Assembly: GCA_963922455.1 (NCBI GenBank) | Contig: CAWUIO010000033.1 | Location: 1 to 56,010, forward strand | DNA length: 56,010 nt | Origin: CAWUIO01 sp963922455 | Lineage (GTDB): Bacteria; Bacteroidota; Bacteroidia; Cytophagales; Microscillaceae | Reading direction: 5' to 3' | Shown: positions 43,852 through 53,452 of the stretch, one piece after another | Numbering within the stretch: the first letter of the stretch is position 1 | Layout of the letters: each line of letters opens with the position of its first letter | Made by a program: the position numbers and the translations under genes | The notes under the pieces: model-generated | The model's database searches: none | What the model saw: the letters and a program-made list of their open reading frames with translations, nothing else | Told to the model about the DNA's origin: nothing

Positions 43852-46800
43852 TTAACGAAGTACAACAACAGAACCTGAGTATTCCTGCCCGTTATCCAGC
43901 CGGATGGAATAGTAATAGGTAGAAAAGCTTACCATCTTCCCATTATCATTCAAGCCATTCCAGGGCTCATCATAACCGGTACTTTCATAAACTGTATTTC
44001 CCCAGCGGTTAAAGACTTTTACTTCGGCATCGGTAAACTGCTCTAATAAAGGTATCTCCCAGACATCATTTACTTGATCTCCATTGGGAGTAAATACATT
44101 CGGGATGGTCAGTTCGGTAAATACCCTTACCTCCACTTGGAAGGTACGATTACACGCCGCCTCTCCGGTGCCGGTGGTAACCGTCACCGTGTATAATTCA
44201 TCATCAAAAGGAGATAGGGTGGGGTTGGCTACATTGGGGTTGTCCAAGGTACTATCCGGGATCCAACGATAAATGGCTCCATCTGGTACATCTAAGCCTT
44301 CACTCACATCTACTTGGATACTCTTACCCTGGAATAAGTTCACAGTACGATTGGGAAACTCGGGGAGCGGCGGGACAAAAATAACCGATTGACTTTCGCT
44401 ATCCCCACAACTCCCTTGACCAATGGTCCGGGTGAAGGTAATCTGGGTATAGGCTAGATTAATCGGGATCGTCACCTCAGTTTCGGCCCCGGTAGGGTTG
44501 CTAAAAATAACTCCAGCAGGACTGGATGTCCAAGTTCCCAAGGGGAAGCCGTTGGTATCCCGAAGTGTGGTACTTAAACCACAGATCGTATCCCGTCCGA
44601 TTGGCTCCAAATTAACACTTATCGTATCACTCGTAAAACGAAGCAAGACCGTATCCTGAGCTTCGCAAGAAGTACCTCCCTCGATAGTCCACACAAAGCG
44701 GTATTCGCCAATGGTGTTTACGGTGACAACACTCGTCGGACTACTGGGGGTTTGCACCGTGCTTCCGGCATCCAAAGCAGTCCACTCACCTGTGCCTAAG
44801 GGTCCGGAGGATGGGCTAGCTTGCAGGTTGCTTGAATTACTGTCCAGAAAACAAATATCTTCTTGATCTGGCCCGGCATCGGGAATGGGTGGAACCACAA
44901 ACTCGAGTACCACCTCATCATTTACTGTACACACGGTATCTCCAAGGGAGCGCAAGATACCCACATTCCAACTCAGTACATAGGTTCCTGGGGTACTTAC
45001 TGAGATTTGGGTATTAGGATCGCTAGGATCATTAAAGCTTACTAAACCCGGTCCGCTTTGGGTTTGCCAAAAACCTATTTGGGCGCTGGCTGGGGCACTG
45101 GCCATTAAGGAATAATTATTCAGATCGCATAGGCCACTGCTATCGGGGCCAGCATCCGGATTGGGAATATCAAAAAAGGTAACTTGTACCTCACTGGTAT
45201 CAGAACAGATCCCCTCTTGGATTACCCAACGGAATGTGTAAGTTTCTCCGTCTTGGGTACTACCTGTGGTATCTACAAATTGGATCGTAACCGAAGTATT
45301 GGGGCTTGAGGCATCAGTAAAAACTACATCGCCGGCAGAGGCTCCTACCGGAACATTGACAATCTCCCAAAAACCCACCTCTGGGTTTACAGGATTATTA
45401 CCGCTTAAAACGGCACTAGGCCCACATACTACCTCTTGATCCATACCCGCATCAGCATTGGGGACAACAAACTTATACGTCACCCGGTCTGAACTCAAAC
45501 ATATTTCCTGAGGGTTGCTGGGTGGATGTAGATAAAATACATCCCACTGAAATACGTAGGTGCCCGCCGAATCGACTGTAACGTCCGTTTGATTATTGGT
45601 ACTATCGGCAAAAGTAGCTTGCCCTGGCCCCGAAATTTGAATCCAGCGGCCCACTTGATTGGGATTGGTATCCATACCAAAGAAGGCTGGGTTGCCGCTG
45701 GTTTGCAAAGCACTCCCATCTAAGGAAGAGCTAAGCCCACAAATATTCAAACTGTCTACCCCCGCATTGGAGACTGGGGGTTCATAAAAAGTAACCACTA
45801 CCGAATCTATGTCCGTACAAGGTATCGTAGCATCATCGTTGTTTACCTCCCAATAAATGGTGTAGGTACCAAAGTCTGGAGCGGTGGCTATTGTGCGGGT
45901 GGGATCTGCGGGAGCAGCTGGGTCTGGGGTAAAAGTAACTACTCCATTTCCTAGAGAAAATGGCGATTGGGACCAGGTGCCTGTTTCATCAGCAAGAATA
46001 TCCGCATCTAAGCTTATACTAGAACCACACACAAAGGCTACTGAATCAGGCACTTGGATATTGGCCACAGGAGGTCGGAAAAAATCTACCCGGGCTGTTC
46101 TACTTTGAAGGGCCGAGGCATTTCCTCCGGGACATAATGTCCAATTGAGAATGATACTAAACTCATTTACCCCAGGAGGGAAATCAACCGGAATGTAACG
46201 CAAAACCGCCCGTGGGTTATTTTGAGGAGTACTCCGGGAGACCCGATCGTCTGAAATCCCATCTACAAAGACGAATTCAAAATCGGTATTTAGATCTATA
46301 AGCCCCACTGATTCAGGATTTTGGGAGAATATTTCCCACTGACCAATATCTGGGGCCCGGGATAAATACGTGGTATCGGCCGATAGATTCGCTTCGTTGC
46401 CACAGGCTACGGCATTATCTGTACTAATGGTCTCAATACGCTCGAATATAACCCGAAGTGTATCGGTACAAACCCCGGCCCCTCCGGGGTTATTGACTTG
46501 CCAAATTAAGGTGTATGTACCGAGATTATCCTCATCAATTTCAAAGATGGGAGTCCTTTGATTTTCATTGGGTTGAAACTCAAAGTTGAAGACCCCTGGA
46601 TCGGGGTTATTATTCACAACACCAAAGGTGTCCACGTAGCTAATCACCTGCCAAGAGCCACTCAGATTGCCCGAAGCAGCAATAGATTGAGCAACATTAC
46701 AAAAGTTTTGAATAGTATCCTCGGCAATGGCAGCCGCATTTTCATAGGTAATCGTGACTGTATCCAGGTTATTGGCACATGCTTGCCAAACAAATTGGTA

Positions 46801-47805
46801 AATCCCGTATTCATTTAAGGTGATACTGGTATTGGGCTGGGTAGGACTATTTATGACGGGAGCCATTTGAATTGCGGGATTACTTATCCATGTCCAACCG
46901 CTATTGCTGGGGTCTAAGGTACCACTCCCCGATACATTGACTACTTGAGATAAGGGGAAACAACTCTCAACAATATCATCGGCACCAGCATCAGCTACGG
47001 CATCTCCGTTTTGTAAGCCTAAAATATACGCCGCATCGTTGGAGCCATTAGGCAGCCCAGCGCTTCCTCCACTGCTAGCTGCCAAGCTTACGGCAAAATT
47101 GCTGGCTAAACGATAGGGTTGATTGGCAATGGGCAAAGCCGGATTAAAAGAAAATATATTTCCATCGCCCGAGCTGGCGAGTAATAAGCCATCGGTGATT
47201 CCGGCATTATTCCCAGAGATGGTATTCCCGTAGGCAAAACCGTGGAAATACGTTCCGCCGGGCTCCCGGGTTTGAATGGCATCCTGGGCACTATCCAGTT
47301 CTAAGACCGCCCAGTCCCCCGCCGTGGGTACCGCCGGAGTACAACCGGAGTAAGCGCTATTCCCGAGGGAGGGACTGGTGGAGCAAACTTCCAATAAACT
47401 CGAATTAATTGGCAAAACATACACCAAATCGCCATTGGCATCGGTTGGGTCATCGGCGGGGAGGTTGGGGTTGCGGTCCTGAGGGTTGTACAAAACAATC
47501 AATGCCCCAACCGGCATATTGGCCCACTGCGCATTGCTGGCAAACCGGATATGCCCTTGCGAGAGCCCCACTGGGCTAGCATCGCTAAAATCCCCGTTAT
47601 TATCATCTACGATCCAGCCTTGAATATCTAAATTGGAATTTGGGCAGCCAACTACCAGTAATTCAATATATTGCTGCTCTTGACCACTGGGTCCTAAGCT
47701 GAGCTCGTGTACGACAAGTCCTTCATCAAGTTGGGCTTGTGCCGAATGTATACCTAAGCCAAAGAGACTTAAAAAAACCCAAAAAAATCCTTGGTTTTTT
47801 TTCAT
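43852..47805 (-). CDS. Large surface protein with PKD/Ig-like repeats and T9SS type B (gliding-motility) C-terminal domain
   Basis: About 1317 residues from the Met at 47805 (MKKNQGFFWVFLSLFGLGIH, then SAQAQ), a good signal peptide; the longer frame is not needed. The N-terminus has a lamin-tail-like domain (EGLVVHELSLGPSGQEQQYI). About nine PKD/Ig-like repeats of about 100 residues follow, many with NAGPDQ or DAGPDS-type starts and a TYVFQWDV or TYTFRWVI strand. The C-terminal CHU_C/type B sorting domain has LTIPNVFTPNGDQVNDVWEI, VKVFNRWGNTVYES and a terminal SVVVLR. It is the cargo of the PorP/SprF protein encoded next, and a candidate adhesin for gliding. Confidence 0.93.
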   Translation of the reverse strand: MKKNQGFFWVFLSLFGLGIHSAQAQLDEGLVVHELSLGPSGQEQQYIELLVVGCPNSNLDIQGWIVDDNNGDFSDASPVGLSQGHIRFASNAQWANMPVGALIVLYNPQDRNPNLPADDPTDANGDLVYVLPINSSLLEVCSTSPSLGNSAYSGCTPAVPTAGDWAVLELDSAQDAIQTREPGGTYFHGFAYGNTISGNNAGITDGLLLASSGDGNIFSFNPALPIANQPYRLASNFAVSLAASSGGSAGLPNGSNDAAYILGLQNGDAVADAGADDIVESCFPLSQVVNVSGSGTLDPSNSGWTWISNPAIQMAPVINSPTQPNTSITLNEYGIYQFVWQACANNLDTVTITYENAAAIAEDTIQNFCNVAQSIAASGNLSGSWQVISYVDTFGVVNNNPDPGVFNFEFQPNENQRTPIFEIDEDNLGTYTLIWQVNNPGGAGVCTDTLRVIFERIETISTDNAVACGNEANLSADTTYLSRAPDIGQWEIFSQNPESVGLIDLNTDFEFVFVDGISDDRVSRSTPQNNPRAVLRYIPVDFPPGVNEFSIILNWTLCPGGNASALQSRTARVDFFRPPVANIQVPDSVAFVCGSSISLDADILADETGTWSQSPFSLGNGVVTFTPDPAAPADPTRTIATAPDFGTYTIYWEVNNDDATIPCTDIDSVVVTFYEPPVSNAGVDSLNICGLSSSLDGSALQTSGNPAFFGMDTNPNQVGRWIQISGPGQATFADSTNNQTDVTVDSAGTYVFQWDVFYLHPPSNPQEICLSSDRVTYKFVVPNADAGMDQEVVCGPSAVLSGNNPVNPEVGFWEIVNVPVGASAGDVVFTDASSPNTSVTIQFVDTTGSTQDGETYTFRWVIQEGICSDTSEVQVTFFDIPNPDAGPDSSGLCDLNNYSLMASAPASAQIGFWQTQSGPGLVSFNDPSDPNTQISVSTPGTYVLSWNVGILRSLGDTVCTVNDEVVLEFVVPPIPDAGPDQEDICFLDSNSSNLQASPSSGPLGTGEWTALDAGSTVQTPSSPTSVVTVNTIGEYRFVWTIEGGTSCEAQDTVLLRFTSDTISVNLEPIGRDTICGLSTTLRDTNGFPLGTWTSSPAGVIFSNPTGAETEVTIPINLAYTQITFTRTIGQGSCGDSESQSVIFVPPLPEFPNRTVNLFQGKSIQVDVSEGLDVPDGAIYRWIPDSTLDNPNVANPTLSPFDDELYTVTVTTGTGEAACNRTFQVEVRVFTELTIPNVFTPNGDQVNDVWEIPLLEQFTDAEVKVFNRWGNTVYESTGYDEPWNGLNDNGKMVSFSTYYYSIRLDNGQEYSGSVVVLR

Positions 47806-47975
47806 TGTAGTGACAATAGAGAAATTGATTAAATAAATTGCAGGGATAATCCTTGAGATTATGTGAGAAAAAGTTCCATAGGGGATCAAATTCCTGTCAA
47901 TATTAAGTAATTTCTTACGCGACAAAAAATTTTGCTCTGCTTTTCTACTTGTTTTTATTGTGCCTAGAAGTAAAT

Positions 47976-49517
47976 ATGAATCGAAGAAGTTTTTTACAGT
48001 TGACTGCGCTCCCGTGGTGGGGGTTATGGGCCTGCCAAAGCAAGGCTAATAAAGCGAGTAGCCTCCATTTTCCCATCCATCTATTGGACGATAGCTCGCG
48101 CGGGCACCAATTGATGAAAAATAAGTCGGCTAAAACCCCTCAGGAAATACAAAAAGACTGCTTAATCGTAGGGGGCGGCATTGCGGGGCTTACTGCCGCT
48201 TCTATCTTAAAAGATAAAAATATCTGGCTTTGTGAGCTATCTGATCGCTTAGGCGGTAGCTCAGCTTATTTTACGCATCAGGGTTATACCCTTTGTCAGG
48301 GGGCGCATTATGAGCTGGATTATCCCCGTATATTTGGCCAAGAAGCCACCACCTGGCTGGAAAAACAAGGAATTTTAAGGTGGGATAAGGTAGCCGATCA
48401 TTGGAAGTTTCGGGCGCAAGAATATTATATAAAGGATGAGCAATTGGAGCAATGCTACCAAGCAGGAAGCTACCGAGGAGATGTCTTACCCGATGTAGCC
48501 GAAAAGGAATATTTTCTGGACCTAATGCGGAGCTACGAAGGAAAGGTAGCCCTGCCCTCAGCTTCCATCCCAGAACCCCTTCGGGTTTTCAACCTAATCA
48601 GTTTTCAAACTTTTTTGAAGCAAAAAGGTATACGAGACCCCAGGCTCTGGCAAGGCATTGACCACCACATGCGCGATGATTATGGGGCAAATGCCTCCGA
48701 GGTTTCGGCCTTGGCCGGGATTGTATATTATGCTTGCCGTCCCTATACCAGCGATAGCTTAGAAACTTTTTCGCCCCCTCAGGGAAATGCCTATTTTGTG
48801 GAGCAACTGAGTAAGACATTGAGCCCAGACCAAGTTCGTAAAGGGCATTTGGTCAAAGCCATACGCCGAGAAGGGAAAGCCTTTCGGGTAGAGATAGAGC
48901 AACTAGATACCGGTAAAGTCTATGCTTTAAAGGTACCTAAAATCATCTTTGCGGCCCAAAAACACACCCTGAAGTACATTTTCCCGGAATGCTTCCCTTA
49001 TTTTCAATCGCTACGCTATGCCCCTTGGGTCGTACAAAACTTTATTATGAAGGCTAGCCCAGACCGGGACATTTATTGGCAAAATGAAGTGCTCTCCTCC
49101 GACAAAGCTTTTTTAGGTTTTATAAATTCAAGAAGTCAAGCCAGCCCTCCCGGTTCCCCCCCCGTGCTGACGGCCTATTATTGCTTCCCCGATCAAGAAC
49201 GCAAGTATTTGCTCGACTTGCCGGGTCAAAAACAAGCGTTTACCGGGCGAAGCTTACAACATATAGCCCAATACTGGGAAATGGACGTCGCAGAGCTCTC
49301 AAGCATGGTAGATACGTCCTACTTGAAGTCTTTTGGGCACGGAATGCCTATCCCCGGGCCCGGCTATCTGTTCCGGGATGCTAACCTTCATTATGATATG
49401 CCAAATTTTGCCTTTGCCGGCACGGATAATGGCCGACTCCCCCTCTTTTTGGAAGCCGTAGATTCTGGTATCCAAGCCGTAAAGCATGTGTACCCCGAGC
49501 AAGGAAATCTCCTCTAA
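47976..49517 (+). CDS. FAD-dependent oxidoreductase with an exported N-terminus
   Basis: 513 residues from the ATG at 47976. The start MNRRSFLQLTALPWWGLWAC resembles a Tat or lipoprotein signal, with RR and a cysteine at about residue 20. The FAD-binding motif is CLIVGGGIAGLTAASIL at about 62-78, with the acidic end of strand 2 in WLCELSDRLGGSS. The family is the amine oxidase/phytoene-desaturase-like group. The C-terminal FAD motif is MPNFAFAGTDNGRLPLFLEA. It is the first of two plus-strand FAD oxidoreductases (59 bp apart), and a third lies convergently. The substrate is unknown. Confidence 0.82.
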   Translation: MNRRSFLQLTALPWWGLWACQSKANKASSLHFPIHLLDDSSRGHQLMKNKSAKTPQEIQKDCLIVGGGIAGLTAASILKDKNIWLCELSDRLGGSSAYFTHQGYTLCQGAHYELDYPRIFGQEATTWLEKQGILRWDKVADHWKFRAQEYYIKDEQLEQCYQAGSYRGDVLPDVAEKEYFLDLMRSYEGKVALPSASIPEPLRVFNLISFQTFLKQKGIRDPRLWQGIDHHMRDDYGANASEVSALAGIVYYACRPYTSDSLETFSPPQGNAYFVEQLSKTLSPDQVRKGHLVKAIRREGKAFRVEIEQLDTGKVYALKVPKIIFAAQKHTLKYIFPECFPYFQSLRYAPWVVQNFIMKASPDRDIYWQNEVLSSDKAFLGFINSRSQASPPGSPPVLTAYYCFPDQERKYLLDLPGQKQAFTGRSLQHIAQYWEMDVAELSSMVDTSYLKSFGHGMPIPGPGYLFRDANLHYDMPNFAFAGTDNGRLPLFLEAVDSGIQAVKHVYPEQGNLL

Positions 49518-49575
49518 AAATATTTGGATTTCAGGGTAAATCCTCCTACCTTTAGAATTAGCCAAAAAAATTGCT

Positions 49576-50826
49576 ATGGCACACATCCTGCACAAAGAAA
49601 TTATCGTCGTGGGCGCCGGGCCGGCCGGAAGTAGTGCGGCTATACAACTGGGTAAAGCGGGCCAGGAAGTACTTCTACTAGACCAAGCTGTATTTCCCCG
49701 CGATAAAGTCTGCGGGGATGCTTTAACCGCCAAAGTAGTGGCCGCCTTAAAAGATATGGATGCCCAAATCTTAGAAGATTTGCACCAATCTGAATTTGCC
49801 CAGGCCTCTATGGGCCTCAGTTTTATTTCCCCTTCGGGAGAGAACTTGGATATTCCCTTCCGCAAAAATACCCAACTCCACGGGCATATTCCGGGTTACA
49901 CGGTCCCGCGGTACGAATTTGATCACTTACTCCTCAAAAAAGCCCTAGAATATACCCAAGTTGATTTTCAGGGAGGTACCCGAATTAGTCACATCGAGCG
50001 GGTAGATCAGGGCTGGAAACTTTCAGACAAATCGGGTAGTAAGCAATTTAGGGCAAAAATGCTCCTTTTGGCCAATGGTTCCCAATCGGCCCTCCCTCGG
50101 CAGGTCTTGCCCATACGGAGAAGCTTAAAAGATTATGCATCGGGCATCCGGGCCTATTTTAAGAAAGTAGAAGGAACACACAAGCAAAATTTTGTGGAGC
50201 TGCATTTTCTAAAAGGCTTGTTGCCAGGCTACTTATGGATATTCCCTTTGAGCCAGGGCTTGGTCAATGCCGGGCTGGTTTTGCGGAGTCATCACATTCG
50301 GCAAAAACGGGTGAACCTGAGAAACTTATTCCGCGAGATTATCCGGGAGCATCCGCTTATTCGGGAACGTTTTCAACATGCCGAGGCGATTAGTCCGCTT
50401 AGAGGATTTGGACTTCCCCTGGCTACCCGGAAGTGGCCCGTTTCAGGGGAGCGTTTTCTCTTACTGGGTGATTCGGCCGCTTTGACCGATCCTTTTAGTG
50501 GGGAAGGAATTGGGAATGCCATGATAAGTGCCCAGTTGGGGGCGCAAGCTACCCTTGAGGCCCAAGCCCAGGGATATTTGGCTCCCGCCCTAAAAAAATA
50601 CGACCAGGCGCTTTATGCCCGACTAGGCACCGAATTCCGAATAAGTCGCTTGGTGTATCGCTTGTTCCAGTACCCAGGTTTGGTAAACCGCTTGGTAAAA
50701 CAGGCCAACCGCAACCAATCGCTCCGAGAACTTCTTTCGTGCATGCTAGACGATATGGACGTACGGCAGAAACTGACCCAACCCCAATTTTACGCGCAGT
50801 TATTAAGGCCAGTGCGTACCTCCTAG
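49576..50826 (+). CDS. Geranylgeranyl-reductase-family FAD oxidoreductase
   Basis: 416 residues. FAD motif EIIVVGAGPAGSSAAIQL at about 8-25; PRDKVCGDAL near residue 45, the Cys-containing motif of the geranylgeranyl reductase family; and the GD motif LLLGDSAALTDPFSGEGIG at about 295-313. Members reduce isoprenoid chains, make archaeal-type lipids, or act as flavin monooxygenases. No signal peptide. It follows another FAD protein and faces a paralogue on the minus strand, so a lipid or pigment pathway is plausible but not shown. Confidence 0.88.
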   Translation: MAHILHKEIIVVGAGPAGSSAAIQLGKAGQEVLLLDQAVFPRDKVCGDALTAKVVAALKDMDAQILEDLHQSEFAQASMGLSFISPSGENLDIPFRKNTQLHGHIPGYTVPRYEFDHLLLKKALEYTQVDFQGGTRISHIERVDQGWKLSDKSGSKQFRAKMLLLANGSQSALPRQVLPIRRSLKDYASGIRAYFKKVEGTHKQNFVELHFLKGLLPGYLWIFPLSQGLVNAGLVLRSHHIRQKRVNLRNLFREIIREHPLIRERFQHAEAISPLRGFGLPLATRKWPVSGERFLLLGDSAALTDPFSGEGIGNAMISAQLGAQATLEAQAQGYLAPALKKYDQALYARLGTEFRISRLVYRLFQYPGLVNRLVKQANRNQSLRELLSCMLDDMDVRQKLTQPQFYAQLLRPVRTS

Positions 50827-50959
50827 ATAGATTCGCTTTTTTACCCCTTGGTTTTGCTCGTTTAAACAAACCCGTTTAGGACTTCCCGGCGCAGATTACC
50901 TGGGTTTGTGGGATGACATAGGGGGGCTGGCGACGGGTAGGCCTGCCTGCGACTGCAGT

Positions 50960-50999
50960 ATCAGTAGCACTGGCCCGGGTCTTAACGTTTTGCTTAGAC
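50960..50999. repeat. Short hairpin repeat (GGTCTTA-type), copy a
   Basis: ACTGGCCCGGGTCTTAACG followed by GCTTAGACC; GGTCT can pair with AGACC. It is closely similar to the sequence at 55951-55982. Function unknown; possibly another small intergenic repeat. Confidence 0.4.
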
Positions 51000-51060
51000 C
51001 AGATTGGGTATGCCAGAAACGGACAAATCCATCTCTCTTCTCGGTTCTCTCTTCTCGAGA

Positions 51061-51194
51061 GGCTTAGGGATGGAACGGCATGTTTGAGCTCGTGTAGGCC
51101 TGGCGGGGAAAGGCAGCGAGTAGTGAGAGCCCGGCCCGCGCTGGCAGCATCGAGCTTAATTAAATCACCTTCGCCCATCACGCGGGCAAGCCCC
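51061..51194 (-). repeat. Structured intergenic element, copy 8 (minus orientation, T/A subfamily)
   Basis: On the minus strand it starts GGGGCTTGCCCGCG at 51194 and ends CCCTAAGCC at 51061. Closing stem: GGCTT with AAGCC. Second stem: GCCCGCG with CGCGGGC. A GA-rich (minus strand) tract at 51030-51060 follows the right end. Its left end is 20 bp downstream of the stop of the minus-strand FAD oxidoreductase. Confidence 0.85.
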
Positions 51195-51214
51195 TCATCT
51201 TCCGCTTGACTCAT

Positions 51215-52330
51215 TTAAAACGCTTGTCCGTGGCTGTTTCGTACCAAGGTTTGGGCCAAGGGGGGCACGTGCTTGACCAGTTGGAGAAACCCTTCCCCCA
51301 AGCTAGGGTTGCCAAAAAAGTATTGTACCGTACGGCCTACGCGTAAACGGCGAGCGAAGTTTTTTTGCCAGCTTTTTTGATATTGGCTTTCCAGTTGGGA
51401 ACGGTCCAAACTGCCTTGAAAATGCTGTATAAGTAGTTCGGAAAGGATTTTAGCCCCGTGGATGGCCATAGCCATGCCATTGCCGCAGAGGGGCGTAATC
51501 AGGCCGGCCGTATCCCCGCACATCAAAATACCTGCCTCGATGGTTTTTTTGGGAGCAAAGGATATTTCATTGATAACCAAGGGCTTGTCATATACAAACT
51601 CTGAGTTTTCAAATATCTTTTTCAGGAAAGGGTTTTGGCTCATCAGCTCCTTTTCTAGGGCCGGTATGCTACGATAGGCCCGTAAATTGTGCCGGCTACT
51701 CAGGTAACAGAGGCAATACTGCCCCGCCTCAACCCGCGAAATACCGCAGTAGCCATCGGCAAAATTGTGCAGGGCAATCTGATTATCCGGGTGCACATCG
51801 GTGCGGATGTGGTATTTGACGGCAAAATAGGGGGAGCGCTTCGTGAAAAAAGAGCGCTCCAGGTTCCGGTCAACATGGGAGCGCTTGCCATAAGCCCCGA
51901 TGATTACTTGGGCCTGGTATACTTCGCCCAGTGGGGTGCTCACCCGGTAATGGCCGGCTTCGGCTTCTACTTTATCTACGCTGGTGTTAAGAAGAAACTT
52001 GCAACCGGCAGCCTGGGCCAGTTGATATAAGTGATGGTCCATGGTATACCGGCTAATCCCAAAACCGCCGAGATCCAAAGGCATTTCCATGCTGCGGCCT
52101 TGGGGTGAGCTGAGTAAAAATTGTGTCAAGGCTACCGCTCCGTGAGCAAATGGGTCAAAGCCTAGCGATTGCAGATAGCCCAAGGCTTCATTGGAAATGT
52201 ACTCCCCGCAGACTTTGTGAAAAGGGTAGGATTTTCGTTCTATCAGGATGACCGAAAGACCGGCCCGGCTGAGAACCAGAGCGTTGATGAGGCCCGCCAG
52301 GCCCCCGCCAATAATGAGGATATCGTGCAA
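51215..52330 (-). CDS. Geranylgeranyl-reductase-family FAD oxidoreductase (second copy)
   Basis: 371 residues. FAD motif DILIIGGGLAGLINALVL at about 3-20; HKVCGEYISNEALGYLQSLG near residue 40 with the family Cys; and the GD motif ILMCGDTAGLITPLCGNGMA at about 264-283. It is related to, but clearly different from, the plus-strand copy at 49576-50826. No signal peptide is seen. The gene is convergent with the other FAD genes and followed directly by structured element copy 8. The substrate is unknown; isoprenoid or pigment metabolism is one possibility. Confidence 0.88.
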   Translation of the reverse strand: MHDILIIGGGLAGLINALVLSRAGLSVILIERKSYPFHKVCGEYISNEALGYLQSLGFDPFAHGAVALTQFLLSSPQGRSMEMPLDLGGFGISRYTMDHHLYQLAQAAGCKFLLNTSVDKVEAEAGHYRVSTPLGEVYQAQVIIGAYGKRSHVDRNLERSFFTKRSPYFAVKYHIRTDVHPDNQIALHNFADGYCGISRVEAGQYCLCYLSSRHNLRAYRSIPALEKELMSQNPFLKKIFENSEFVYDKPLVINEISFAPKKTIEAGILMCGDTAGLITPLCGNGMAMAIHGAKILSELLIQHFQGSLDRSQLESQYQKSWQKNFARRLRVGRTVQYFFGNPSLGEGFLQLVKHVPPLAQTLVRNSHGQAF

Positions 52331-52396
52331 GTTTGTGTTAATTTTAGCGATTACGACATATGTAGGTTTAAGCTATACCGCTGGCCATAGCCCTTC

Positions 52397-53452
52397 CTAC
52401 TCTAGATCATCAAAGGAAGCCATCTCTTCCAAAAACTTTACCGCAGACACCAACAAGGGATAGGCCAAGGCGGCTCCCGTGCCTTCTCCCAGGCGAAGGT
52501 TCATGCGCAAAAGCGCGTGGGCTTGCAAATGATCCAGCATCCGCCCGTGGCCAGCCTCTTGGGATTGATGACAGAAAATACAATACTCCAAGATTTCCGG
52601 GTAGAGTTTGGAGGCCCAAAGCAAAGCCGAAGTACAAATAAAGCCATCAATTAGTAAGATCATGCCCCGCTCGGCTGCTTTGAGCATGGCCCCTGCCATC
52701 ATGGCAATCTCTAAGCCACCAAAGGTTTGCATGATATCGGCTACTTCTAAGCGAGCCGGGTATTTATTGCGGGCCTCTTGTAGGACACGTATTTTCTGGG
52801 CAAGCTTTTCGTCATTGAGTCCGGTGCCCCGGCCTACACAATCTTCCAGGGGGAGCTCCATCAAGCAGCTCATCAGCATACTGGCTGAGGAGGTATTGCC
52901 GATCCCCATTTCGCCAAACCCTAGAACGTTGCAGGAGGTTCTCGAGATTTCTTCTACAATTTCGCTCCCCTTTTCAAGAGCTTGGGAGAGCTCATGGGAA
53001 GTCATCGCCTTTTCCAGGCTAAAATTCCGGGTTCCTTGGGCGATTTTTGCGTGCACGATGGGCAAGGAGGGTTCAAAGTCGTGCCGTACCCCCGCATCGA
53101 TCACTTTAAGCTCCATCTGGTGTTGCCGGGCAAATACATTAATGGCGGCGCCCCCCCGGACAAAGTTTAAAACCATCTGATACGTGATCTCAGACGGATA
53201 GGCACTCACACCTTCGGCCGCAATCCCGTGATCTCCGGCAAAAACCAGCATATGGGGCTTTTTAAGCTCAGGCTGGCTTGCATTTTGGATCAGGGCAAGG
53301 CGGTAGGCCAATTCCTCCAGGTCGCCTAAGGCGCCCAAAGGTTTGGTTTTTTGATTAATTATTTTCCGTATCTCCGGTCCAACTGTTTTGGACAATGGAG
53401 AGAGGTGGTATGGAGGTAGATTCAATTTCTTCTTCTTTGGCTTGGTATCCAA
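52397..53452 (-). CDS. cobT: Nicotinate-nucleotide:dimethylbenzimidazole phosphoribosyltransferase CobT
   Basis: Up to 351 residues. Family blocks: NQKTKPLGALGDLEELAYRL, PHMLVFAGDHGIAAEGVSAY, FVRGGAAINVFARQH, FGEMGIGNTSSASMLMSCLM, GRGTGL, and GEGTGAALAYPLL with the catalytic Glu at about residue 323. It activates the lower ligand base for cobalamin assembly. The ATG at 53452 overlaps the upstream gene by 98 bp; a TTG at 53395 would shorten that overlap to 41 bp and still keep the conserved core, so the start is uncertain. No other cobalamin gene is adjacent, so it may serve salvage or remodelling. Confidence 0.93.
   Translation of the reverse strand: MDTKPKKKKLNLPPYHLSPLSKTVGPEIRKIINQKTKPLGALGDLEELAYRLALIQNASQPELKKPHMLVFAGDHGIAAEGVSAYPSEITYQMVLNFVRGGAAINVFARQHQMELKVIDAGVRHDFEPSLPIVHAKIAQGTRNFSLEKAMTSHELSQALEKGSEIVEEISRTSCNVLGFGEMGIGNTSSASMLMSCLMELPLEDCVGRGTGLNDEKLAQKIRVLQEARNKYPARLEVADIMQTFGGLEIAMMAGAMLKAAERGMILLIDGFICTSALLWASKLYPEILEYCIFCHQSQEAGHGRMLDHLQAHALLRMNLRLGEGTGAALAYPLLVSAVKFLEEMASFDDLE

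Noticed and set aside
50876..51214. 112-codon minus frame through copy 8, sharing the peptide CLSPPGLHELK with frames in copies 2 and 5
   Set aside because: The shared peptide is the translation of the conserved element DNA. The reading frame is not kept in all copies and no common start exists, so I treat it as structure rather than a protein.
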